Notes: generated by a model not told the origin, from the sequence alone. A stretch of DNA of 64,000 nucleotides from Marinobacter sp. MDS2 (GCF_030718085.1 NZ_JAVAJF010000001.1:1364001-1428000), one strand, 5' to 3'. Shown: positions 36,284-44,704, counted from the first letter of the stretch. Numbers and translations: made by a program.

Positions 36284-36799
36284 TCACTCGGTGTAGGGTT
36301 CGACGGCGCTGGCCTTGATTGAATAAGAGGAGGCGCCAATTGCGTTCTCGGTTTTTTCGATGGTCAGCTGGCCCTCAATCCATACTGGATCGTACAGCGC
36401 CTGCAACGTGAACCCTTCCGGGTATTTCACGTGAATAATCTGATTCGGTGGTGGCGGTGGCACGTGAATGCACGCACCGTAATAGGGGACCAGAAAGAAT
36501 TCGAGAATCCGCATATCTTTAGTGGTTTTCAGCGGTACCACAAAACCGGGAATCCGACCCTCCACGTTGGCCATTTCGGGCACCACCCGGCCGGTCATGA
36601 TTTCATCCGGAAGCAAAGCCGGGCCGTCCCCCTCGTGCTCTACTTCCGGCATGTTTTCGAGCAAAGCGAGGTCTTCTGCGGGCATCAATTCGAGCCAATC
36701 GATTTCTCTGGGCTCTGCTTCAACAAAGCCGGAAACCAAAACGAGGACCAACAGTCCAAGGCTCGCAATCGTTGCTCGAGCATTTAACGTCAACACCAT
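36284..36799 (-). CDS. DUF3299 exported protein (zinc-uptake-system associated)
   Basis: 171 residues with signal peptide (about 1-27) and the DUF3299 core: IPGFVVPLKTTKDMRILEFFLVPYYGACIHVPPPPPNQIIHV. The Cys-x-His motif in GACIHVPPPPPNQ is typical of the family. It lies between the zrgA-like gene and the ABC genes but on the opposite strand, so the set is split into separate transcripts. ATG 36799 is preferred (GGAG nine bases upstream); ATG 36814 is possible. Confidence 0.82.
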   Translation of the reverse strand: MVLTLNARATIASLGLLVLVLVSGFVEAEPREIDWLELMPAEDLALLENMPEVEHEGDGPALLPDEIMTGRVVPEMANVEGRIPGFVVPLKTTKDMRILEFFLVPYYGACIHVPPPPPNQIIHVKYPEGFTLQALYDPVWIEGQLTIEKTENAIGASSYSIKASAVEPYTE

Positions 36800-36868
36800 G
36801 AAACTCAGCTCCATTTGGGGTATACCAGACGATTGCGGCCATCATACAACGGAAACCAGACAGCCGAC

Positions 36869-37570
36869 ATGAACATCGAGACAGCACAACACTCTTTGCG
36901 TTCACACGCCATTGACACTCATCAACTCGGGTTTCGCTGGCCCAAGCAAACGATTCCACTGCAGTTTCCCGATATCCAGCTAAACCGCGGCGAGCACCTT
37001 TTCCTACGCGGCCCCAGTGGCACAGGGAAAAGCACATTGCTCAGCCTGCTGGCAGGCATGATGTTGCCGGAATCGGGCTCGGTGAATTTGCTCGGAACCC
37101 AGCTCAGCCATTTGAAAGGCGGCGCCCGGGACCAGTTCCGGGCCGACCACATGGGCGTTATTTTCCAGCAATTCAATCTGGTGCCCTACCTGAGCGCACT
37201 GGCCAATGTCACCCTGCCCTGCCGCTTGTCCACACGGCGCCATCAACAAACCCGGGGCAATCCGAATGGTGCCGCAACGGCGCTGCTGGACCAACTTTCT
37301 ATCCCCGAAGCCCTATGGCCCAGGCCGGTGACCGAAATGTCCATCGGCCAGCAACAGCGGGTAGCTGCAGCCCGCGCCCTGATCGGCTCACCGGAAATCA
37401 TTTTGGCGGATGAACCCACCTCGGCGCTGGACACCGACAATCGGGATCGGTTTATCGAGCTACTGCTGACGCTGGCCCATGAACACCGTAGCTCAGTCGT
37501 GTTCGTCAGCCACGACCGGAGTCTGGCGCATCACTTTCACCACCAACTGTCACTGGGAGATGAATCGTGA
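36869..37570 (+). CDS. ABC transporter ATPase (LolD/MacB-like)
   Basis: 233 residues. Walker A GPSGTGKST, Q-loop VIFQQFNLVPYLSA, signature MSIGQQQRVAAARAL (LSGGQ altered to MSIGQ), Walker B IILADEPTSALD, switch His in FVSHDRSL. It overlaps its FtsX-type partner by four bases (GTGA). By neighbours it may power ZrgA-dependent zinc uptake; lipoprotein release or peptide efflux are alternatives. Confidence 0.85.
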   Translation: MNIETAQHSLRSHAIDTHQLGFRWPKQTIPLQFPDIQLNRGEHLFLRGPSGTGKSTLLSLLAGMMLPESGSVNLLGTQLSHLKGGARDQFRADHMGVIFQQFNLVPYLSALANVTLPCRLSTRRHQQTRGNPNGAATALLDQLSIPEALWPRPVTEMSIGQQQRVAAARALIGSPEIILADEPTSALDTDNRDRFIELLLTLAHEHRSSVVFVSHDRSLAHHFHHQLSLGDES

Positions 37571-38844
37571 ACAAAGTTCGTCTCACCCTGTCACTGGCGA
37601 CCGCCAGCCTCTGGTATCGCCGCCGGGTACTGGCCCTGGTGTGCCTGACACTCACGCTGAGCGTTACGTTGTTGCTGGGCATCCAGTACCTCCGTACCGA
37701 AGTCCGGCAATCGTTTACCAGCACTATCTCCGGCACCGACCTGATTGTCGGCGCGCGCAGTGGTCAGCTGAATCTGCTGCTGTATACGGTGTTTCATATT
37801 GGCGATGCCACCAACAACATTCGCTGGTCCAGCTTCAATGACATCAAAGACGACCCGCGGGTAGAGTGGGCGGTGCCCATTTCGCTGGGAGACAGTTACC
37901 AAGGCTACCGGGTGGTGAGCACCAACAATCAGTTTCTGGAAAAGTTCCAGTATGGCGACGACCAAACACTGGAGCTGGCCCAAGGCCAATGGTTCTCGCA
38001 ACTGTTCGACGTCACGCTTGGTGCTGATGTCGCACGAGAGCTGCAACACAAGCTGGGTGATCAGATCGTGTTGTCTCACGGAGGCGGGCGCACCAGTTTT
38101 TCCAACCACACCGACCTGCCTTTCCGGGTTTCTGGCATCCTGAAAACCACCGGCACACCGATCGATCAAGCGGTTTATATCAGCCTGGAGGCTATGGAAG
38201 CCATGCATGTGGGCTGGGAATCCGGCGTTGCGATCCCGGGCAGAACCTTGTCAGCAAGCTCAGCCGAGGCCCGCTCTTTCACGCCAGACGCCATCACCGC
38301 CATGCTGCTCGGCCTGAAAAATCCAATCATGACCTTCCAGCTGCAACGCGAACTGAGTCAATATGCCGCCGAACCCTTGTCCGCCATCTTGCCCGGCGTT
38401 GCGCTAAGCGAATTATGGCGCATGATGGGCCAATTTGAGCAGGCACTGTTGGGCATCAGCGTGTTTGTGGTGGCCACCAGCCTGATCGGACTGGTGGCTG
38501 TCCTGTTGACGATTCAGGCTCAACGTCAACGGGAAGTGGCCATTTTACGGGCCGTGGGTGCCTCTCCGGGGCTGATCGCCGGGCTTTACAGCCTGGAGTG
38601 CGTTCTGCTTGCTCTCGCCTCCTGCGGTTTCAGTTTGCTGTTTGGCGCGGGTGCGATATCCGCCCTCAGCCCTTGGCTGCTGGAGCATTACGGCATTCAC
38701 ATCGGAGTACGCGGCCTGAATCCTGATGAATGGCTGTTGCTCGGACTGGTTCCTGTGGTTGCCTTTGCCATTTCACTGGTGCCTGCCTGGCATCACTGGC
38801 AGAAAAGCCGAAAGCTGTCATTTGGCAGCAGCGCGCCAAACTGA
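37567..38844 (+). CDS. FtsX-like ABC permease (MacB_PCD/FtsX family)
   Basis: 425 residues starting with GTG. A first membrane helix at about 17-40, a large periplasmic MacB-type domain at about 45-280 (SGTDLIVGARSGQLNLLLY), then three C-terminal helices with VLLTIQAQRQREVAILRAVGASPGLIAGLYSLE, the FtsX coupling region. Same layout as the zrg-linked permease. Coupled with the ATPase upstream. Confidence 0.86.
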   Translation: MNKVRLTLSLATASLWYRRRVLALVCLTLTLSVTLLLGIQYLRTEVRQSFTSTISGTDLIVGARSGQLNLLLYTVFHIGDATNNIRWSSFNDIKDDPRVEWAVPISLGDSYQGYRVVSTNNQFLEKFQYGDDQTLELAQGQWFSQLFDVTLGADVARELQHKLGDQIVLSHGGGRTSFSNHTDLPFRVSGILKTTGTPIDQAVYISLEAMEAMHVGWESGVAIPGRTLSASSAEARSFTPDAITAMLLGLKNPIMTFQLQRELSQYAAEPLSAILPGVALSELWRMMGQFEQALLGISVFVVATSLIGLVAVLLTIQAQRQREVAILRAVGASPGLIAGLYSLECVLLALASCGFSLLFGAGAISALSPWLLEHYGIHIGVRGLNPDEWLLLGLVPVVAFAISLVPAWHHWQKSRKLSFGSSAPN

Positions 38845-38962
38845 CCTGACCCCAAAGGTGACACACTTCACGGAGCCCGTGCCATGACAATGCGGTAAAT
38901 TGACCGTTGTGGTGCGGGCACTTATAGTTACTGCAACTAAAATTACTCACACTGAGCACGTC

Positions 38963-39169
38963 ATGGAACAGTCCGAAGTACAATTGTTAGCGGACAAGCT
39001 GGACAAGTTGATCGAGCGCTGCGAAAAGCTCGAAAGAGACAACGCTTTACTGCGTGAATCGCAGGACGATTGGAATCGTGAGCGAGCCCAGCTTATGCAA
39101 AAAAACGATCTTGCCAAAAACAAGATTGAAGCCATGATTGGCCGCCTTCGGGCACTGGAGCACCACTGA
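38963..39169 (+). CDS. TIGR02449 family small coiled-coil protein (ZapB-like)
   Basis: 68 residues, almost entirely a coiled coil (LLADKLDKLIERCEKLERDNALLRESQ). Proteins of this family precede zapA and resemble ZapB, which joins ZapA at the division septum. Its TGA overlaps the zapA ATG (TGATG). Start at 38963 avoids a leader with no ribosome site. Confidence 0.85.
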   Translation: MEQSEVQLLADKLDKLIERCEKLERDNALLRESQDDWNRERAQLMQKNDLAKNKIEAMIGRLRALEHH

Positions 39170-39465
39170 TGTCACAGCAGTCAACCACCGTCGAAGTCAG
39201 GATTCTCGACAAAGAGTACCTGGTGGCCTGTCCGCAGGAAGAGCAAGAGGCGCTACTGCGTGCCGCTCGGCATCTGGACAATAAAATGCGGGAAATCCGC
39301 TCTACCGGCAAGGTGTTCGGCACCGAACGTATTGCGGTGATGGCCGCGTTGAATATTACGCATTCCCTGCTGGAGCGAGACACTATGTCTGAAGCTACCA
39401 GCAGCCTTCTAAAAGCCATGGATAACCGCCTTGACGAGGCATTGGGCGAATCCTCCGACCGCTAA
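39169..39465 (+). CDS. zapA: Cell division protein ZapA
   Basis: 98 residues: an N-terminal globular part (TTVEVRILDKEYLVACPQEEQEALLRAARHLDNKMREIRSTGK), GTERIAVMAALNITHSLL, then a C-terminal coiled coil. Crosslinks FtsZ filaments at the Z-ring. It sits directly before the 6S RNA gene, a conserved gammaproteobacterial arrangement. Confidence 0.94.
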   Translation: MSQQSTTVEVRILDKEYLVACPQEEQEALLRAARHLDNKMREIRSTGKVFGTERIAVMAALNITHSLLERDTMSEATSSLLKAMDNRLDEALGESSDR

Positions 39466-39490
39466 TCTTATCAAGACTCGGCTAAGGGGG

Positions 39491-39521
39491 TTGCAATCGG
39501 GGCCGGCCTTGGCCCTATAAT
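39491..39521 (+). promoter_or_regulatory. Sigma70-type promoter of 6S RNA
   Basis: Perfect -10 TATAAT at 39516-39521 and TTGCAA at 39491-39496 as probable -35 (19-bp spacer, slightly long). The predicted transcription start is about 7 bases after the -10, at the 5' side of the 6S RNA terminal stem. Confidence 0.7.
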
Positions 39522-39527
39522 GGTTCA

Positions 39528-39704
39528 ACTTCCTGGGCTGTTCGCTGGTCGGGTACGTCCTCGAGCCGATGCGCTTTACCCAGGTGACCACTTCAGGGCA
39601 TTGTGAGCACGTCCCCCGCGGGGGAAAGCCTAATATGTCACAGCGGTCGCCGACCTTGAACTTTGGGTTCAAGGGCTACATCCGATAACGGCAGCCCGGG
39701 AAGC
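39528..39704 (+). ncRNA. ssrS: 6S RNA (SsrS)
   Basis: About 177 nt between zapA and fthA, the canonical site. The ends form a closing stem: CTTCCTGGGCTG (39529-39540) pairs over its full length (one G-U) with CAGCCCGGGAAG (39692-39703). Internal landmarks match known 6S RNAs: CGAGCCGATG on the 5' side, a GTGAGCACG region, and the conserved 3' block CCTTGAACTTTGGGTTCAAGG, itself a hairpin, followed by GCTACATC. 6S RNA binds sigma70-RNA polymerase as an open-complex mimic and is made into pRNA on outgrowth. Confidence 0.93.
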
Positions 39705-39710
39705 TTTATT

Positions 39711-40307
39711 TTGAACACCCTTTCCAGAACCGATCTCCGCAAACAACTGCGCAGCCGGCGCAACAATCTCTCTTTCGAACAACAGCAACAAGCCTCAGAG
39801 CATCTCGCACTGAATCTGCTTCGTCATCCCGATTTATATCGCGCCAAACACATTGGCATCTATCTCGCCAATGATGGCGAAATCGATCCTCATTTGTTCA
39901 TTGATCTGGGGCGGCGCAAGAACATTCACTTTTATTTACCGGTGTTGCATCCGGTTTACCCCGGCAAATTGGTGTTCAGCCCCTATTACGACGGCGCGGT
40001 ACTGGTTCCCAACCGATTTGGGATACCCGAACCCCCGTTCCCGGAAGCGAGGCGCAGGCCTGCGTGGTCATTGGATGCGGTTCTGTTTCCGCTGGTGGGC
40101 TTTGATGAACAAGGCGGTAGATTGGGTATGGGCGGCGGTTTCTATGACCGCACCTTTGCGTTTAGCAGAGTTCGGCCGGCGATGGCGCCCAAGCTGATCG
40201 GGCTTGCCCATGACTTTCAAAGAGTGGAATCGTTACCGATCGAACCGTGGGATGTGCCTCTGCACGGGGTTGTGACGGATAGGCGGTGTTATCAGTTCCG
40301 GCGATAG
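39711..40307 (+). CDS. fthA: 5-formyltetrahydrofolate cyclo-ligase (FthA/YgfA)
   Basis: 198 residues from TTG 39711, just 8 bases after the 6S RNA closing stem; GGGAAG lies before it. No ATG is available nearby, and earlier in-frame starts fall within the 6S RNA. Hallmarks: TDLRKQLRSRRNNLS, GIYLANDGEIDPHLFI, DAVLFPLVGFDEQGGRLGMGGGFYDRTF. Converts 5-formyl-THF to 5,10-methenyl-THF. In E. coli the gene is co-transcribed with 6S RNA. The usual size (about 182-200) supports the TTG start. Confidence 0.9.
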   Translation: MNTLSRTDLRKQLRSRRNNLSFEQQQQASEHLALNLLRHPDLYRAKHIGIYLANDGEIDPHLFIDLGRRKNIHFYLPVLHPVYPGKLVFSPYYDGAVLVPNRFGIPEPPFPEARRRPAWSLDAVLFPLVGFDEQGGRLGMGGGFYDRTFAFSRVRPAMAPKLIGLAHDFQRVESLPIEPWDVPLHGVVTDRRCYQFRR

Positions 40308-40456
40308 TCGGCTGACTGCACGAAGCTGGTAGCGGGAACGTCTCGGGCCGTGCGTTTGTCTTCCGAGGCCTGAATGGTTGTGGTCACACCGGTAATGACC
40401 AGACCGACAGCAAAGATGAACACAATGGTGCGGATGATGTCTGGTTTGTTACCCAT
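40292..40456 (-). CDS. Small single-pass membrane or exported protein (54 residues)
   Basis: Frame beginning MGNKPDIIRT and ending FVQSADYRRN. Residues about 8-30 form one hydrophobic helix (IIRTIVFIFAVGLVITGVTT) ending TIQA, so it may be a membrane anchor or a signal peptide cut before SEDKR. The 24-residue tail is charged. GGGA lies nine bases before the ATG. Its last 16 bases overlap the end of fthA on the other strand. I do not recognise a family; the coherent hydrophobic segment and start context suggest a real gene. Confidence 0.6.
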   Translation of the reverse strand: MGNKPDIIRTIVFIFAVGLVITGVTTTIQASEDKRTARDVPATSFVQSADYRRN

Positions 40457-40806
40457 GGGGCGTATTCCCGTTATTCTTCGAACTAAATGGCTGGAAAATC
40501 AGGTGGCTATTCTTGATATCAAGAATTAGACGAAAGACTAACATCTAATTTCAGTTTTACAATTTTTGACGGATTACGATTACGTAAGGGTTTGATGTCG
40601 GTTTCGTGTCAGATTTCCAGCGCGACATAAAACGCCTTGCCGACCGAAGCAAGGGGTGTGGGGTCTTTGCGAAACACGCTCCTTCGGCACATCCATGTGA
40701 CGCTTGGGCTCCGCCATCCATGGCTCCGCACAGTTTCGCAAAGACCCCACACCCCTTCCTTCTACTGCAACCTTAGCTTCAACCGTCGAGAAGCTGCGAG
40801 AGTGGA
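40457..40806. other. 350-bp intergenic region with inverted repeat
   Basis: The part next to the small protein (40480-40620) is AT-rich and could hold its promoter. The part next to ilvA carries the inverted repeat at 40651-40757. No other gene is seen. Confidence 0.5.
40651..40757 (-). repeat. Dispersed inverted-repeat element, copy 1 (107 bp)
   Basis: Arms 40651-40675 and 40733-40757 are perfect 25-bp reverse complements enclosing a 57-bp core. Read on the minus strand the core contains ATGGATGGCGGAGC and CATGGATGTGCCGAAGG, nearly the same as copy 3 (63492-63600) and related to copy 2 (44476-44582). The arms are unrelated in sequence between copies. It lies 49 bp beyond the ilvA stop, with the core in the ilvA direction. 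Confidence 0.85.
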
Positions 40807-42342
40807 TTAATCGGACTTGCGGTTACCCGCCCCCAAGAACAGTCTGTAGGCTTCGTTGTCTGTCATGTTCTCGTAGCGGAAACCAACTTTCTCCAGCATA
40901 TCTTCAAATGCCGAGGTTTCTTCAGGGTTCACCTGAGCGCCAAGCAGCACACGGCTATAGGCAGCGCCATGGTTGCGGTAATGGAACAGGGAAATGTTCC
41001 AGCGGGTGCCGAGTGACATCAGGAATTTCAGCAACGCACCCGGGCGTTCGGGGAATTCGAACTGATACACTACTTCGTTGGTGATCGAGGGCGCGTGGCC
41101 GCCGACCAGGTGACGAATATGCTGTTTCGCGATGTCGCTGTCGGTGAGGTCGGTGACGGAATAGCCGATTTCGCGCAGGTCTTGCAGCAGCTCTTCTCTG
41201 CCCAGTCCACCTGCCTGGATCTGGATCCCCACGAAGATCACCGCTTGCTGATCATCCGCGTAGCGGTAGTTAAACTCGGTGATGCTGCGTTTGTGCAACG
41301 CTTTGATAAAGGTTTTGAACGCGCCGGGTTGCTCCGGGATGGTCACGGCCAGGACGGCTTCGCGTTTTTCACCGATTTCCGTTCGTTCGGAGATATAACG
41401 CAAGCGGTCGAAGTTCATGTTGGCGCCGCTGAGTACGCCAGCCAGATTTTCGCCTTCCAACTGCTCCCGCTCGATGTATTTTTTGATACCGGCCACCGAC
41501 AGCGCACCGGCCGGTTCAGCGATCGAACGGGTATCTTCGAACACGTCTTTAATGGCCGCGCAGATTTCATCGGTGCTGACGGTGATCACTTCATCGACGG
41601 TGTCTTTGCAGATATTCCAAGGCTCTTCACCAATCTGCTTAACCGCAACGCCATCGGCGAAGATGCCCACTTCTTCCAACACCACGCGCTCGCCTGCGGC
41701 CATGGCGGCCTGCAAGCAATTAGAGTCTTCCGGTTCGACACCGATGACTTTGATATCGGGGCGCAGGTATTTGATGTAAGCAGCCATGCCGGCGATCAGA
41801 CCACCGCCACCAACCGGGATAAACACGGCGTGCAACGGCTGGGAAAACTGCCACATCAGCTCCATGGCCACGGTGCCCTGCCCGGCAATTACGTCCGGAT
41901 CGTCGTAAGGCGGGATATAGGTATAACCGTGTTTGGCAATCAATTCCTGGGCGTGCGCGGCGGCTTCGTCAAAGGCATCGCCTTTCAACACCACTTTGGC
42001 GCCCCGCTCGCGGACCGATTTCACTTTGATGTCCGGCGTGGTTTGCGGCATCACGATGGTCGCTTTGATGCCCAACTTTTTCGCTGACATGGCCACGCCC
42101 TGAGCGTGGTTACCGGCAGACGCACAAATCACGCCCTTGGCTTTTTGCTCGTCTGAAAGCTGCGCAATCCGGTTGTACGCGCCACGAATCTTGAAGGAAA
42201 ACACCGGCTGCAGGTCTTCACGCTTGAGCATAATATTGTTGCCAAAACGTGCAGACAAACTACGGGCTTCAGTGAGCGGTGTTTCGATGGCGATGTCGTA
42301 GACTCGCGCATCGAGGATCTTCTTGATGTAACGTTGCGGCAT
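40807..42342 (-). CDS. ilvA: Threonine ammonia-lyase, biosynthetic (IlvA)
   Basis: 511 residues (E. coli 514). The PLP lysine lies in FSFKIRGAYN, the phosphate loop in SAGNHAQGVA, and IPVGGGGLIAGMAAYIK follows. The C-terminus carries two ACT-like regulatory domains (about 325-400 and 420-500), as in the isoleucine-feedback-inhibited form. It makes 2-oxobutanoate from threonine for isoleucine synthesis. ATG 42342 gives the normal N-terminus (MPQRYIKKILDARVYDIA). Divergent from rpiA. Confidence 0.96.
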   Translation of the reverse strand: MPQRYIKKILDARVYDIAIETPLTEARSLSARFGNNIMLKREDLQPVFSFKIRGAYNRIAQLSDEQKAKGVICASAGNHAQGVAMSAKKLGIKATIVMPQTTPDIKVKSVRERGAKVVLKGDAFDEAAAHAQELIAKHGYTYIPPYDDPDVIAGQGTVAMELMWQFSQPLHAVFIPVGGGGLIAGMAAYIKYLRPDIKVIGVEPEDSNCLQAAMAAGERVVLEEVGIFADGVAVKQIGEEPWNICKDTVDEVITVSTDEICAAIKDVFEDTRSIAEPAGALSVAGIKKYIEREQLEGENLAGVLSGANMNFDRLRYISERTEIGEKREAVLAVTIPEQPGAFKTFIKALHKRSITEFNYRYADDQQAVIFVGIQIQAGGLGREELLQDLREIGYSVTDLTDSDIAKQHIRHLVGGHAPSITNEVVYQFEFPERPGALLKFLMSLGTRWNISLFHYRNHGAAYSRVLLGAQVNPEETSAFEDMLEKVGFRYENMTDNEAYRLFLGAGNRKSD

Positions 42343-42433
42343 GATGGTTCCGGTTGCTATTGATCGGCTTGAAAAAACGTACAGTTTAGGAACTTTGCAC
42401 GGCTGCCGTCTATAAGCAGAACGACTGCCGGCG

Positions 42434-42439
42434 TATAAT
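42434..42439 (+). promoter_or_regulatory. Probable -10 element of rpiA
   Basis: TATAAT 38 bp before the rpiA start, in the region shared with divergent ilvA. No clear -35 is seen at the expected distance. Confidence 0.4.
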
Positions 42440-42476
42440 GCGGTTAAATTCATCCGATCTCACCCGGAGCGCCACC

Positions 42477-43157
42477 ATGACTCAGGACGAACTCAAAAAA
42501 GCCGTGGCAAAAGCCGCCATGGATCATATTGCCCCACACCTGAACCGCAAGAGCGTTATCGGGGTCGGTACCGGCAGCACCGCCAACTTCTTTATCGATT
42601 TTCTGGCCGATTATAAAAACGAGTTTGACGGGGCCGTCGCCAGCTCCGAAGCTACCGCAGAGCGCTTGAAGGGGCACGGCATCCCGGTATACGACCTGAA
42701 CGCGATCGACGAACTGGAATACTACGTAGACGGTGCCGATGAAACCAACGAACGGTTAGCGCTCATCAAAGGCGGCGGCGCAGCGCTTACTCGTGAAAAA
42801 ATCGTCGCAGCGGTCGCCAAAACCTTCATCTGCATCGCCGACGAATCGAAAAAAGTGGATATCCTGGGCGCGTTTCCCCTGCCCGTTGAAGTCATCCCCA
42901 TGGCTCGCAGCCACGTTGGCCGCGAGATCGTAAAACTCGGCGGTGACCCGGTGTATCGTGACGGTGTCACCACCGACAACGGCAACATCATCATCGACAT
43001 CCACAACATGGACATCTCGCGCCCGATTCAGGTGGAAGAACGCATCAACAACATCGTCGGCGTGGTCACCAACGGCCTGTTCGCTCGCCGTCCGGCTGAC
43101 TTGTTGTTACTGGGCACCAGCGAAGGCGTAAAGAGCATTCCTCGCCAAGACAACTGA
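42477..43157 (+). CDS. rpiA: Ribose-5-phosphate isomerase A
   Basis: 226 residues. Hallmarks: [47 protein letters not shown] with catalytic Asp/Glu/Lys positions, and [14 protein letters not shown]. Interconverts ribose-5-phosphate and ribulose-5-phosphate. CGGAGC precedes ATG 42477. A strong terminator follows. Confidence 0.97.
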   Translation: MTQDELKKAVAKAAMDHIAPHLNRKSVIGVGTGSTANFFIDFLADYKNEFDGAVASSEATAERLKGHGIPVYDLNAIDELEYYVDGADETNERLALIKGGGAALTREKIVAAVAKTFICIADESKKVDILGAFPLPVEVIPMARSHVGREIVKLGGDPVYRDGVTTDNGNIIIDIHNMDISRPIQVEERINNIVGVVTNGLFARRPADLLLLGTSEGVKSIPRQDN

Positions 43158-43171
43158 TACCCCTGAGCCCT

Positions 43172-43205
43172 CCCCAAAAAACCGGCATATCTGCCGGTTT
43201 TTTTA
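43172..43205. terminator. Terminator after rpiA
   Basis: AAAAAACCGGCA-TATC-TGCCGGTTTTTTT: a stem with A-run before and T-run after, able to act in both directions. It separates rpiA from the acyl-CoA dehydrogenase gene. Confidence 0.88.
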
Positions 43206-43293
43206 TGCCCCACACAGCCAAAACCAAGCGCTTGCTTGGCACGCCTGATTGCGAGACACTCAAGCTATTCCAAGAACAAAAAGGAACGTCGCA

Positions 43294-44433
43294 GTGTCGG
43301 ATTATTTCAACGAAACCCACGAACAGGTGCGCCTGACCGCTCGCAAATTCATCCAAACCCACGCTCGACCTTATATCGACCAATGGGAAGAAGCCGGTGA
43401 GTTCCCGCGGGACATCTATCAAAAAGCCGGAGAGGCTGGCCTTCTCGGCATCGGATTTCCGGAAGCACTTGGTGGAATCGGTGAAGGCGACATCTTCATG
43501 AAAGTGGCCGCCTCCGAAGAGCTGATGCGTTCCACCTCCGGCGGTTTCGTGGCCAGCCTGGGCTCCCTCGACATCGGCTTGCCGCCCGTCGCCAAATGGG
43601 CCAGGCAAGAAATTCAGGAGCAAATCGTACCCCCGGTACTGCGCGGTGAGAAAATCTCTGCCCTTGCCATCACCGAACCCGGCGGCGGCTCCGACGTCGC
43701 CAACATCAAAACCCGCGCGGTACGCGATGGCGACCACTACATCGTCAATGGCAGCAAAACCTTCATCACCAGCGGCACCCGTGCCGACCACTACACCGTT
43801 GCCGTGCGCACCGGCGGCGAAGGCCATGCGGGCATCAGCCTGCTGCTGATCGACCGCGACATGCCCGGCTTCTCCAATGGCAAAAAACTGCGCAAAATGG
43901 GCTGGTGGGCCAGCGACACCGCCGAACTCTTCTTCGAGGACTGCCGAGTCCCCGCCGACCGACTGATCGGCGCCGAAAACGCCGGCTTCATTGCCATCAT
44001 GAGCAACTTCCTGGCCGAACGCCTGAGCCTGTCCATCATGGCCTACATGACCGCCCAGCTGGCCTACGAAGCAGCACTGGACTACACCCGAGAACGCCAG
44101 GCGTTCGGCCGCACCGTCTCGGGCTTCCAGGTAACCCGCCACAAACTCGTCGACATGGCCACCCAGATCGACATCGCGCGGGAATACACCTACCGCTGCG
44201 CGGCACTGATGCAAGCGGGCAAAAAACCCATCAAACAAGTGGCCATGGCGAAAAACTTCTCCGTGGACGTCTGCGAAAAAGTCACCCGCGAAGCCGTGCA
44301 ACTGTTCGGAGGCATGGGCTACATGCGGGAATCCGTGGTCGATCGCCTGTACCGAGACGCCAAGATCCTCTCCATCGGCGGCGGCACCACCGAGATCATG
44401 AAAGAACTGATTGCCAAACAGATCAGACTGTAG
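43294..44433 (+). CDS. Acyl-CoA dehydrogenase
   Basis: 379 residues from GTG 43294, with AAGGAA nine bases upstream. Hallmarks: ALAITEPGGGSDVANIKTRA (FAD and substrate loop), MGWWASDTAELFFEDCRVP, YTRERQAFGRTV and the FAD-binding end VQLFGGMGYMRESVVDRLYRDAKILSIGGGTTEIMKELIAKQI. The Glu found in short- and medium-chain enzymes (YEGT) is Gly here (GGGT), so the base is probably Glu in LAYEAALDY, as in isovaleryl- and long-chain-type enzymes. Substrate therefore likely branched or long-chain, or an unusual acyl-CoA. It stands alone, with no visible operon. Confidence 0.9.
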   Translation: MSDYFNETHEQVRLTARKFIQTHARPYIDQWEEAGEFPRDIYQKAGEAGLLGIGFPEALGGIGEGDIFMKVAASEELMRSTSGGFVASLGSLDIGLPPVAKWARQEIQEQIVPPVLRGEKISALAITEPGGGSDVANIKTRAVRDGDHYIVNGSKTFITSGTRADHYTVAVRTGGEGHAGISLLLIDRDMPGFSNGKKLRKMGWWASDTAELFFEDCRVPADRLIGAENAGFIAIMSNFLAERLSLSIMAYMTAQLAYEAALDYTRERQAFGRTVSGFQVTRHKLVDMATQIDIAREYTYRCAALMQAGKKPIKQVAMAKNFSVDVCEKVTREAVQLFGGMGYMRESVVDRLYRDAKILSIGGGTTEIMKELIAKQIRL

Positions 44434-44475
44434 ATTTCGGAAATTACTGAATCAGGCTTCCCCGGATGCTAAAAA

Positions 44476-44582
44476 GGGCCTCTGGTGGCCCTGTCCGAAA
44501 ACGTGGGGCGCCAAGGATGGCGCGACCGAGCCCTACAGGGACGTATTCACGGGCGTTTTTCGGACAGGGCTGCCAGAGGCCC
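44476..44582 (+). repeat. Dispersed inverted-repeat element, copy 2 (107 bp)
   Basis: Left arm 44476-44502 and right arm 44555-44582 pair along their length; the two departures from perfect complementarity are T-G and G-T, which remain G-U pairs in RNA, plus one bulged T. The core has CCAAGGATGGCG and CTACAGGGACGTATTCACGGGCG, a variant of the core in copies 1 and 3. It lies 42 bp after the acyl-CoA dehydrogenase, core in the same direction. Confidence 0.85.
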
Positions 44583-44642
44583 GCTTGCACCCAAAGCCAA
44601 GCCCGCCACCAACGTTTAGTTTCGAATGCCTGTAGAGTCCCG

Positions 44643-44648
44643 TATAAT
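44643..44648 (+). promoter_or_regulatory. Probable -10 element of ppa
   Basis: TATAAT 56 bp before the ppa start. TTCGAA at 44621-44626, 16 bp upstream, is a poor -35 candidate. Confidence 0.45.
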
Positions 44649-44704
44649 TGCGCCCACTTTTCGAACACCGTTAAACGAACCTAACGTATCAGGAAGGAAC
44701 TCAC

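Noticed and set aside
39409..39672. Open frame on the minus strand across 6S RNA
   Set aside because: The region is explained by the structured 6S RNA and zapA; the product resembles nothing known.
41095..42087. Open frame of about 330 codons on the plus strand within ilvA
   Set aside because: Shadow of ilvA; no family features.
43066..44301. Long open frame of about 411 codons on the minus strand across rpiA and the acyl-CoA dehydrogenase gene
   Set aside because: Low-complexity Gly/Val/Asp/His-rich product typical of antisense to GC-rich genes; the sense genes carry full family motifs.
44476..44582. Copy 2 of the inverted repeat as a plain rho-independent terminator
   Set aside because: No T-run after the outer stem, and the conserved 50-60-base core is far larger than a terminator loop; kept as a repeat element.
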